Shown here: piece by piece, positions 25,570 to 35,754 of the stretch | How the letters are laid out: each line of letters starts with the position of its first letter | Position numbering within the stretch: the first letter of the stretch is position 1 | NCBI GenBank assembly: GCA_026724425.1 | Contig: JAIUCV010000007.1 | Location: 23,764,129 to 23,828,128, forward strand | DNA length: 64,000 bases | Origin: Erythrophleum ivorense | Taxonomy: Eukaryota; Streptophyta; Magnoliopsida; Fabales; Fabaceae | Direction: 5' to 3' | Notes under the pieces: generated by a model | Databases searched by the model: none | The model's input: the letters and a program-made list of their open reading frames with translations, nothing else | Told to the model about the DNA's origin: nothing | Program-made: the position numbers and the translations under genes

Positions 25570-28500
25570 TGTAATATTCGATTCTTTTGAACCTGATTCA
25601 AAATTGGCAAAATAATGAGAAAGGACCCTAAAGTAGGATGAATTGAGTATAAGTAAAAGTCAAACATTAACCAGAGCATTTAGAGATAAGGTTACAAAGC
25701 TTGGGATGTTCTGAAATTAGGGTCAGAATGTCTAAACGAAGACACCGACATATCAGTGGCAAAATTGTAATTTTGAGTAACCTCTTAGAAACTCAAATAA
25801 GGGAGTTTTAAATAGTAAAATTGAGTTCTCTAAGATTCTTAAATGCCTTAAAAACTATAAGAACCTTTAGAATGGCTAAAACCCTTCTAGTGTACGATTT
25901 AGGCTATCAGTTAACCCAAACTTTAACCAACCAATTTGGGATAGTTCCAAATTCCATAAAATTGAAATTAAATGTCTTTAATAAAATAGAGGACCTAATT
26001 TTTCATATGGAAAAGATAATTTTTAAAAAGGATTTAATATGAGCCCAAACGGAGCAATTGAAATTGCGGAACATAATTGGTATTTTTGCAATTTTTATAA
26101 AACACCCCTTTTCACCTCATATAAGGCTAGCCATGTCCACCCACCTGTACAATCGACTTAGAACAGCTTTGAAACAAATCAAGAAGGGGGCACAAGTGAA
26201 GGGAAAAAGAGGAAGAAGAAGGAGTAATCTAGGTAAGGAATCATGCTCTTTTTCTATGGTTTTACCTTCACCGACTTTGTTCTCCATTCCATACCCTATT
26301 TCTTGGTAGTTTTAGTTTCTTAAAAAGAGGGTTTTTGTGGCTGAACTTTAAGAAGAAGGAGAAGATTTGAGGAAACCAAGTATAGCATCAAATTCCTCTC
26401 TTGATAAGCTTTAGAATAAGGTGTGAATCATGGTAGGAAAATGGCTTCTTCCTGTCTTCTCCTTCATTTCCATGTTCGGCTAGCTCTAGCACCATAAGAA
26501 GGGAATATGTTTTGAATGAAAACAAGGTAAAACTAGGGGTTTGGAAGTGAGGAGAATAAGATGGAATCAATAGAATTCATTAAAAACTTATGGATATTAT
26601 GGTTTCCATTGCACCTAGGGAGTTTTTGAACAAATAGGAAGCATTTTAAGCTATATGAATTCATGATTAAGTTAAAGACAAATCAAGGAATACCTATATG
26701 CATCAACATCCTATAAGAAATAAAGAAAACTCCATGTTGCCTTTCCATGAATCATGGTTTGGCCAAGAGGGGTATGGAGCACCTAGGGGGAGTTTTATTG
26801 GGTTCCAATAATTTAAGAGACTTAGATATGAAGAATAAATAACTATGGAACCATTGGATTGAATTTAAGAGCCCTAGATTAGAAGTTGAATTTTTAAGGC
26901 CTAAATTAGGTTAAAGAAGCAAGATAGTCTTTAACCCCTTTAATCAAGCATATGGTGATCCAAATGAGTTTTCCTAGAGCTATGAAACTTGTAACAGGTG
27001 AAAGTTTGGGGTTTAGAAAGTGAAAACCAAGGGTTGGTTCTTATTGGACCTAAACTAGCCCTAAATTCCATTTTAGGCTTTAATGGGATTAAGTGAGGTT
27101 AATGAGACCAAAAATGCATTCAAATTGATTAATCTGCCTTGTAATTACTATGTGTGGACCAAGCTAGCTTAAAATCACCCAAGTGAGGGTGTCAAGCTAA
27201 GGAAAGCCAAGATAAGTGAACTAAGAAGTGGGTTTTTTTAACCTTCACAAGCTCTAAGGTGACTTCATCTCCCTTTATTACATACATTTGAATGCTTGAA
27301 TGAGTTGAAATGCTTGTGCGTGTTATTGCTTGATGTAGATGAAATATGATTTGCTATGTTTTCTAAAATGAGTTATATGTACATGAAAAGGAAATGTGAT
27401 GGCTTCTAACTCCCTAAGGTATAGAATTGAGTGCAATAGCTCTTTCTTGGCTCGAGTTGAGATTAGTTGAACCTATCTAGTTTATAATGATGTTACAGCT
27501 TAAGAAGGAATGAGTTTTTATGTTATATGATGCATTTGAATTACATGAAGCATATGCATAGCATCTTTGCACCACATGCATTGCATTTACTTGTAGTGTT
27601 CAAGTATGCATTGATTGGATGAGATTGGCCATTAAGATTCTCCCCAAAATCTCACTCTTATGTTTCCACTGGCCATTTCAGGGTCACAAAACCAAAGTAA
27701 AAAAGTTGGAAAGACTTAGACACTAGAAATGATGTATTAGAAGCATTATGTGTATCAATATGTAATGAATGTATTAGTATGACATCCATTTGTATCTTAA
27801 ATGGTCTATAATGCAAAATGATGTAGTTATTTCATGTTTTATGTTGGAATCATATGTATGAGCATGAGAATATGTATACTAGTCATTTGGATGTATAAAA
27901 TGGCTATTAGTCCCTAACTTAGCTTGTATGATGCAATAAAGCCTATGTGTAACTTGGGTGATAAATAGTCATATTTTGATCCAAGCCTCTTTGCATATAA
28001 TGAAATAGATGGAAATGATGATTAGGATGATTGAAATTTGCTCAAAGTGAAACAATTTTATTTGAATACCAATTGGTCCATTTTAGACCCAAAAATGGTT
28101 TTAAAAAGAACCTAAACTATACCTATGTCAAAAGTAGCTCAAATGACATAGTTTGAGTTTAAAATTTGGCATGTAATTAGATCCTTAATAGAGCTTTTTA
28201 ATAAGCTAAGAATGAAATTTTTTAGAGCTTTACAAAATAGTTTATAAATTTTCAAAATTCATCAAATTATGTAATTTAGTCCTTGATACTATTCCTTTTA
28301 TCCAGTTTTGGTTTTTCATGTCTTTGAGGGGACAAATGAACTTAATTCACAAAAAATTATATATGCATAAATTTTACATTATAAGCTTTTTGCACCCGCT
28401 GAGTTTGCATAAATTAGAGTTATATATCCAAAGTTATGCATTTTAGAAGTTGGGATTTGGTTATGGCTTAGTCTGATACTATACTTCCTGAATAGATTCT

Positions 28501-28905
28501 GTTCTTTATGGCTTTAAGATGGTCAAACAGATTCAATTGCATTTGAAACTTTTGCAACATATAGTTTACATCCTAAGCTTTCCATACCTAATTTGCTGAA
28601 ATCAGAGTTATGTAGCCCGAGTTATGAATTTCTAAAATTTGATGTAGAATATGTGCAACAATCCCATATTGGGTCCATGTGTCTTTCCATGCTTTTAATG
28701 TATATTTTCTAACCTAATGGACTAAACTAAGTGTATTTATGATGAATATGAATAAAGGAAAAGAAAAATCCAAATTTGGACCCTTATGGTTTGTTGGATA
28801 TATGAATGGACTAACTTTTCACCATATGAAGCATGATAATGATTGTAATGTGATTTTTAATGATCATAAATGACATGAAAGGCATAATTAAAGCTACATA
28901 TGACA
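25570..28905 (+). mobile_element. Solo LTR, 3.34 kb, inserted in the gag of the Ty3 element
   Basis: The termini are TGTAATATTCG and CATATGACA (TG...CA), flanked by TCCAA on both sides. Its first part (25.77-26.1 kb) matches 59.75-60.0 kb on the plus strand and the reverse complement of 13.25-13.55 kb. The segment near 27.6 kb with AGATTCTCCCCAAAATCTCAC matches the 9.67- and 62.6-kb blocks in reverse. It therefore belongs to the same LTR family as the elements at both ends of the window. No gag or pol frame lies inside. The plus strand is inferred to be sense, opposite to the element it interrupts. Confidence 0.82.
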
Positions 28906-28910
28906 TCCAA
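28906..28910. repeat. Target-site duplication TCCAA, right copy
   Basis: Exact partner of 25,565-25,569. The host element's gag resumes immediately to the right. Confidence 0.8.
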
Positions 28911-29406
28911 GGTCTGCTTGGCCTTTTTCCACTAGTTGTTTGTGTCCCTTATCAACGAACATCACTTTCTAGGCATCTACACATCCTAACACCTTAAATA
29001 ATTTCTCTTACTCCTTTGGCTACTCATCAGGTACAGAGAGATTGTACTTTCCCTAAAAAGATGAAGGCTTAGCCTTTCTAAATTTTACTAGACCTTAATA
29101 ATTTAGGTTGGGTACTAGATTTAGTACCACACCCTTATTTTCATTGATGAGAATATGATTTTCTAATGCTACTTCTTCATTCTTAGTAGCTAAGGTCTAG
29201 TTATCATTTTTGTTTTCTTGTAGCTATTGGATCAGCTTATTGGTGGCAACAGCTTGTTTCCTTATGGTGGCAACAGCTTGTTTCCTTATGGTAGCAACCA
29301 TTGCTTCAGCTTATTCTCTTAAGGTAACAACTATCCTTTTAATGGTAATAGTCATGCCATTGTCACAACTAGTGTCACTGAAGTTCCTCCTCTTTCTTGA
29401 TGCCAT
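28911..29406 (-). pseudogene. Gag N-terminal part of the Ty3/gypsy element (broken)
   Basis: The frame starts at the ATG at 29,406 (MASRKRRNFSD) and runs on the minus strand through a repeated helical segment (AVATIRKQ twice) to a gag-like KVLGCVDA-KVMFVDKGHK stretch. It then reaches the insertion point of the solo LTR. In-frame stops are present. The 24-bp tandem repeat at 29,241-29,288 keeps frame and duplicates eight codons. The continuation of gag lies beyond the insert, at 25,564 and below. Confidence 0.75.
29241..29288. repeat. 24-bp tandem repeat within gag
   Basis: The 24-mer starting TGGTGGCAACAGCTTG occurs at 29,241-29,264 and 29,265-29,288. A third diverged copy follows (TGGTAGCAACCATTGC). 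The period is a multiple of three, so the reading frame is kept. Confidence 0.85.
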
Positions 29407-29641
29407 AACCTTTTGCACAAATAAAATAGTTATTATTGAGGTGATCAAGCTCAATAAATCTTACTTTACTTATGGAAAATTTTGTGGCATCAGGAATTGA
29501 TATAAGGGCACCTAAATATTGGAACCACAATCACTTATATATGTATATACACACACACACACACCTACATATCAAGTAGAGTTAGGTTGCTAAAACTGCC
29601 TATTTCTATCTAGACTATTCTAGGTATCCACTAGATGAACT

Positions 29642-29653
29642 ACTATGATACCA
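29642..29653 (-). other. Primer-binding site, tRNA-Met type
   Basis: On the minus strand TGGTATCATAGT lies four bases after the LTR end ...GGTTACA. The usual plant LTR-element site complementary to initiator tRNA-Met is TGGTATCAGAGC, so this is a slightly decayed version in the right place and orientation. Confidence 0.65.
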
Positions 29654-29657
29654 TTAA

Positions 29658-32600
29658 TGTAACCTTTTTACTATTTACATGTAAATTAATTATTTTATAT
29701 CTAGCTTAATTATAGCAAAAGCTATTTAATTACCCACTAACTATGTAGAGAGTAGGAAAATTACACATCATATAGAACATGATAGCTAAATTTTCTAGTC
29801 CACTAATGTACCATATACATAGTTATCATAATATTAGGTAAATATCCTTTATGTGAAGATATCACCAATCATAGAAACATCAAAATATCATTCAGTCAGT
29901 TGGTATTTAGGGCAAAGATATATACATATCATACAATCAAGAGGGATTCCCAAATCAAAAATCACTAAGTCAACTAAGGAGTAAATATACACAAACAAAA
30001 GAGTGATCCATACTACAACATACTAAATTCTAAAGCCTAATTATTTAAGTTTGAAACCGTAGGTGGACTAGGTGCCTTAACATTAGGAGGCACTGATTGT
30101 GTCTCTTAAGTGATACTATAATCTTCATGTCTATGGTGACTTTCACTTGGTTGGCACCTAGAAATTGGATGTAATCCCATTTTACTTCTACCACATATTT
30201 AGTTATAGGCATCTTGGTCCTTTGAACACATTATCACAAAGTGAGAACCATAATAATTCTCAATAAAAAAATAGATAATGGTTAAACTACCACATACATA
30301 AAAACATTGTTATTTCTCTTGTCTATCTACTACATCCTCTCATCATTCATAAGGGAGGATAAATAGCATGGCAAATCAATAACAAGCATATCTAATGGCA
30401 ATAGTAACAATAAATCAATTAACATAAGCCATGTAAATGACCCATCACTGTATTTTACATCATCATACATCATTATAATAGGACATTAATCATAAATTCA
30501 TATGGTGAAAATGTAGCTATATCCCATTTAGTGACATGGTTAGGGTAAATTAAAAGATGCATAAACTCCATACCCAATGTCCCATACTACTGAGTATTAA
30601 GTTTTTGCAAACACTATATAATTAAAGGTGGATGAATACTTTCCTTGGTTCATTAGGTTTGCACATGAAGATGATCATTAGAATATCCATAATAAGTATA
30701 GAAATACCAATCATAAAACATGTTATTTGGGGTCCCCTAGAATGGATCCACATCACATGTAAAAGAAATGAGATTTCCTAGTCTATTTCTGAAGAGAAGC
30801 TCCACCCTTGAACCAAAGCTAATCCATCTCCGTAGATAAGCTTCATTTCCAAATAGAAGCTAATATCAATATCATCCTTGAAGAATAATTTCTCCTAGAT
30901 ACTAATGTCATCTAAAATGTAATTATCATAAATATGCCCAGAATATCATCATGATGCTATGAAATGTTGAATATTCATTGTCAAATGAATAACTCATCAA
31001 TTCATATAAATTCATTAGAGTATGCATCTATATATATATATATATATATCATCCTCATCATCATAAATATCATTACACAACATACTAGTGATAAAGTGCT
31101 TCTAATTTCTATTGGAACCCATTCCTTTGAAAAATATCTTTTAGTGTCTTCATAGTTTTAGTCTATAGCCTATGTCTAAAATCCCCAAGTATAGTTCATC
31201 TATACACAGGTATTGTTAAGGATCTATTCTTCCATGTACAGGAATACTGGCATACAAGGAAACATGGTCATCTATACATAAGCATTGTTCAGAGTTTAGT
31301 CCTTCATATATAAGAATCATAGTCCATAAGGAAGTATGGTCATTTGTACATAGGTACCATCTATAATTAAATCATCTATGCGCAAAGTCTAATCATAGAG
31401 TCTAGTATAGGAGATTAATCATGTTAATCTTAGTTCATTAATGTTCAATGGGTTTTAAGAAACAAATGAAGCAACTCAAATAACAACTAGTCATGGAGAA
31501 AATAATTACAATTTTGAAGTCTTAATTAAGGATCCTTAATATCCCATAAACACTAATTTACATGGACACTAGGTACCAAATTAAAAACTATCCTTAAATT
31601 CATCAATATTTTGCATCTTCCCTCAAATAGCAATTGTGGTATCATGGTGCCATACTAGAAAGTTTTCATGTGGATTGAGGGATCGACTTCGTGGCACTAA
31701 GTTGTCTCCTTCCTCTAAAATTACAAGTTTACTATTCATCTAAAGAGTTTCTCACTTTCTAACTCCAATGACTTCACCCACATATTTTAAACATAATTAG
31801 AATGTTAAAGCAACCATCAAAACAAACTTTGAATGCTTATATAGAGATTTGCCATTTTTAACCCAAAAGTAAGTTTTAAAGAGAGAAAGTGGAGGCAAAG
31901 GTCAAGAAAAGGCTTTTAACTTATCCTAACCATACCATGGTCAAAGATAAGGCTTAAAGTGAGAGAAAATAGATACCCTATGACCTTGTTTATAAGAGAG
32001 AAAACATGGGTAATGAAAAGTATGGGGTTCTGTGCTTAAATAAACTTATTCGAAGTATTCAATCACACTAGAAACATCATTCATGGCTTCAAAAAATAGT
32101 AAACTAGCGTACACAAAATTTCACTATTTGAGCTTCAAAGGGTTTAAAGGGAGAAACAACCATTTAAAGAGAAAAAAGAGAAGATCCATAAGAATAATGA
32201 GACTCAGTAAGACACAACATGTCTTACTTGATTTTTGGTTAGGGAAATATGCTTCAGATTCCTTTCTTGAACTTTTTCCTTTTTGCTGATTTTCCACCCT
32301 TGCTTCTCTCTCTCTCTCTTTCTACCCCCTCACTTTCCTGCTTCTTTTTTCTTTCTATTTTTGATAAATGGAATTAAGGGAGTAGAAGAATCAAATAAAT
32401 AAGTGTACAAATTTGTCCTACAAATTATAAACAAATCCCATCCTCTAAGTTTCTATGCATGTTCTTAATTTATTGATTTCAAGAAGAAGCCAGTGAATTG
32501 ACCCATGAAAAGATAAAATTTTACCTGAATTTAGTTTATGTTAGGTATAAAAATGATTTCCATTTATGGAAAAGTATATATCAAAATTTCCAAGTTTTTA

Positions 32601-33081
32601 AGTTTGCTATCACTATAGCTTCAATTTGTTCTAGAAGTTTATATTTTGGCACAAGTTGAAATTACACTTTATTCCCACCAAAATTACATTTTTGTCTCGT
32701 TAAATTTGCAAATTCTTGCCTTAAGCTTTTACTAATTATTTTTTGACTTTAGAGTTTCACTTAAAAACTTTTATTTCCTAACTATTTTTCTTAAATTTCC
32801 ACAATATTTTTGGCCTTGAGAGTTTCTAGAAATGAACTTTCTAAGAATGTATTTTATAATTTCTTCTAGTTTTCAAATTACAATAAATTCTAGTTAATTC
32901 ATGAAAATTTTATAAAATTCCCAAAAAAAAATTTTCCTCACGTTTTGTAAAATTAAAACTTACTAAATTTCCCTTATTGGGTCATACATTAATTTTTAAT
33001 TATTTTCCTAATATTATCTAATTTATTCTAAATTCGTTTAAATATTATTAAATAATTCCTAATCAAGAGGAACATGTTACA
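29658..33081 (-). mobile_element. 5' LTR of the Ty3/gypsy element, 3.4 kb
   Basis: Read on the minus strand it starts TGTAACATGTTCC at 33,081 and ends GGTTACA at 29,658, directly before the primer site. The start half (33.0-32.15 kb) is repeated in the 3' LTR remnant at 21.69-20.92 kb. It contains a tandem repeat of about 72 bp at 31,197-31,355, a (CT)n stretch near 32,307-32,320 and a short (TA)n run near 31,030. Small frames inside are not considered genes. The base pairs outside it (CTTGT at 33,082) have no partner because the 3' side is truncated. Confidence 0.78.
31197..31355. repeat. Tandem repeat of about 72 bp inside the 5' LTR
   Basis: Units beginning ATCTATACACAGGTATTGTT (31,197), ATCTATACATAAGCATTGTT (31,270) and ATTTGTACATAGGTACC (31,342) each end in an AAGGAAACATGGTC/AAGGAAGTATGGTC block. 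There are two full copies and one partial. Confidence 0.75.
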
Positions 33082-33086
33082 CTTGT

Positions 33087-34681
33087 CATTTTCTTTTCAA
33101 TGTTCTCAATGACTTTGTTTGAGCCAAGATTGATGACACATCATCACCTTAAATCCTAGTTTTTTGTGAAGTCATACGTGGCCTGTGTTTTGACAAGTTC
33201 TTTGTTCCAAAGTCATGGAAAACCAAGGTTCGAAGGACTTGTCATTTCATTTTTGAAGATTTTAATGACTTGGTCCCAAGGGTAAGATCTAAATATTTAT
33301 CATGTTCTCTTCCTCATTCAGCCACTCGAGGATGGATCGTCCTTCAATGGGCTTTAATGGGGAAGTCATGTTCCTATTGACCTTTATAGGTTAGGTATTT
33401 CTTCCAATGGTCATGGTAGAGGAAGAGTAAGGTTGATGCTCTTGTTGTTGTTCTTTTATGTAGAGCAAGTTGGGCATATTTTTCCCATATTTAAAGAGCA
33501 TATTTTGTTGGGCACATACTCAGAGCTGTAGCTTCACTAAGATTATAGCATAAGTGCTTTATAGTCTTTATAATGTGTACTTTTAGAGTTACATGTACCA
33601 AATGGAATGATTTGTCATTTGGGTCATAATGTTTTTTTGCAAAATAGTTCAAGCTTAAATTTTCATGATCTTTGTGAAACAAAAGATTTATGTGATAGTA
33701 GCCAGGCAAAAAATTTAACATACTAAAAATTGTGCATTGTACAAGTCAAAAAATATTAAAAGGTATCATGTTAGTTATCTTTAGTACAAGGCATGGATGA
33801 CCATTGTACAGCCATGTTTGAAGGATCAATTCCTTCTTGGTATGGTCTACTTTTTCAAATGTGAAGGGGTTCATTAGGAATTTTTTATGCAAAAAGATGA
33901 TATTGTAAGTAATGGTTTTATCCTAATATAAGCAAGGATGTCCTTCTTGCTTATGGTTATGGTTTTCTAGCTCTAAGGAAGGTTGTCCTTCTTCTTCCCT
34001 TTGAACAATGTTTTCCTTGTGAAGGGCAATGTTATCTTTCCTATTTGCCTTGAACAAGATTTTCCAAGCGAAAGGTGAGATCATCTATCTTTTTTCCTTT
34101 GAACCGAGTGAATACTTGTATAAATCTATAGTAATGTGATATTACAATTTCCAAGCAAAAGGAACAAGGTTTTCCTTGTGGAAGGCAATGTAACACTTGT
34201 GAAAAATCTATAGTAATGTGATGTAATTATTTTTCTATAGAAGGCGATATTATCCATCTTGCCTAAGATATAGATATCACTTATAATTGTTGGGGTTATC
34301 TATCTTGTCCATAATATAAATATAACTTATAATGAGCAAGGTTATCTATCTTGCTTATCATATTATAATTTGAATACTATGCAGTAATATAATTTGTACA
34401 GTAACAAGATATGTAATATTCTTTCAAGGTATGTAATATAAACAGTTAAATGAGAATTTATATGAATCCATAACCAAAACAATATGAGCTATAACTAAGG
34501 ATAATATAAGCCAACTTTATAACAAAAAATCTTGAAATCATTATATCAAAGTTGGCAATCTAAGACTTATATGGATTTTATGGTGTAGTTAATGTAAATT
34601 GAAAGAGATTATCTTGTTTGTCCATTGTGGTCTTCCAAGATTGAATGATGACAAAAAGATGAGATACTCCTTACTTGCCAT
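33087..34681. other. Non-coding stretch with degenerate internal repeats
   Basis: No coding domain is recognised. From about 33,925 to 34,365 short modules recur out of strict order: GGTTGTCCTTCTT/GGATGTCCTTCTT, TTTTCCTTGTGAAGGGCAATG/TTTTCCTTGTGGAAGGCAATG, CTATAGTAATGTGAT (twice) and GGTTATCTATCTTG (twice). They may be the remains of an element or gene, but none can be named. Confidence 0.45.
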
Positions 34682-35208
34682 GCCAACATTTTTTCTATCA
34701 GATGGGAGAGTTGTTGGGATGATTGCAGTGACAGACAAGGCATATGAGGATAGAGGGTGAGAGAGAGAATGATTGAGTGAGCGAGTGAATAAGAGAGAGA
34801 TGACAAAGAAATGATAACTTGTATGAAGGGTCTACAAAATAGTGATACAATAGCTAAATAATGTAAAGACTATAATTAATAGCTTTATTGGAGTTTAAAT
34901 TGATTGCGTGCAAAGTGTGAGCCTAATGTTAAAAGATAATGATTCCTTGATTGGCATGAATGTTAAGGTCACTGATTATAAGTTTCAAGAGCAATAAGCT
35001 AATGATGACAATTAAACCAAGTTGCTAAGTAATGCTATAGAAGTGGTTTGATCAAATGGCTTACCATGCTAAAGTCATTCTATTTAGAGCAACGCGAGGC
35101 AACTTGCCTATCAATTTCTTAAATAAGGTTTAATGAATGATAGCCATTAAATGCTTTGGACCTTCTAAGATTGGGCTAGACTGAGTTGGGCTAATTTGGA
35201 CTCTTATG
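34682..35208. repeat. Dispersed repeat X, copy 2
   Basis: Same-strand partner of 18,541-19,060, again with a GA-rich tract (34,750-34,800) near its start. It ends where the 150-bp tandem array begins; copy 1 is not followed by that array. Confidence 0.65.
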
Positions 35209-35214
35209 ATCAAG

Positions 35215-35749
35215 TGACACCTATAACAAATATATTAAAACAACGGTTAATCATGCTATTTCATTTTTTTATGTACTCTTCTTTATATAAAATACTAGTA
35301 AAATAGTTTTGTTTATATTAAAAAAAAGTAAAAAAAGTTCTTATGTGAAAATTAAATTATAAATTATTAAAAGTTTAACATTACTATATAATATACTAAA
35401 ACAACAATCACTAATCATGTCATGTAATTTTTCCCACATTTTGTAAAAAAATTATTTACTATAGATTACTAAAAATTCCATATGTATACAATATACCAAA
35501 ATAGAAACCACTAGCCATGCCATTCAATTTTTCCCTCCATTTTTTATTTTGCGTGAAGAAAAATGTCCTTTACCATTAAAAATTTTCTTTTTTTATGAAA
35601 AAATTAATTGCGTTTATAAATTATAAAAATTTTTAAAAATTTGTTTAATGAATAAAAAAACCACTAGCCATGCTATGGTGTGCAATTTTTCCCTCCATGA
35701 ACAACTTTTTTTAGTGAAAATTTTTTTTCCTCGCTAAGTGACACCTCCC
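35215..35749. repeat. Degenerate tandem repeat of about 150 bp, left part
   Basis: About four units, recognised by ACTAAAACAACAA-CACTAGCCATG-CATGCAATTTTTCCCTCC, start near 35,250, 35,398, 35,495 and 35,660. T- and A-rich blocks (TTTCCTTTTTTATGAAAAAA, TATAAATTACTAAAA) lie between the marker segments. The array continues after the inserted solo LTR. Confidence 0.75.
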
Positions 35750-35754
35750 TTAAA
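35750..35754. repeat. Target-site duplication TTAAA, left copy
   Basis: TTAAA lies directly before TGTAACACCCC and recurs exactly at 38,777-38,781 directly after GTCACA. Confidence 0.87.

Noticed and set aside
25570..28905. Idea that this is the 5' LTR of the minus-strand Ty3 element
   Set aside because: Gag sequence resumes to its right, it has its own TCCAA duplications, and a different sequence (29,658-33,081) abuts the primer site and matches the 3' LTR.
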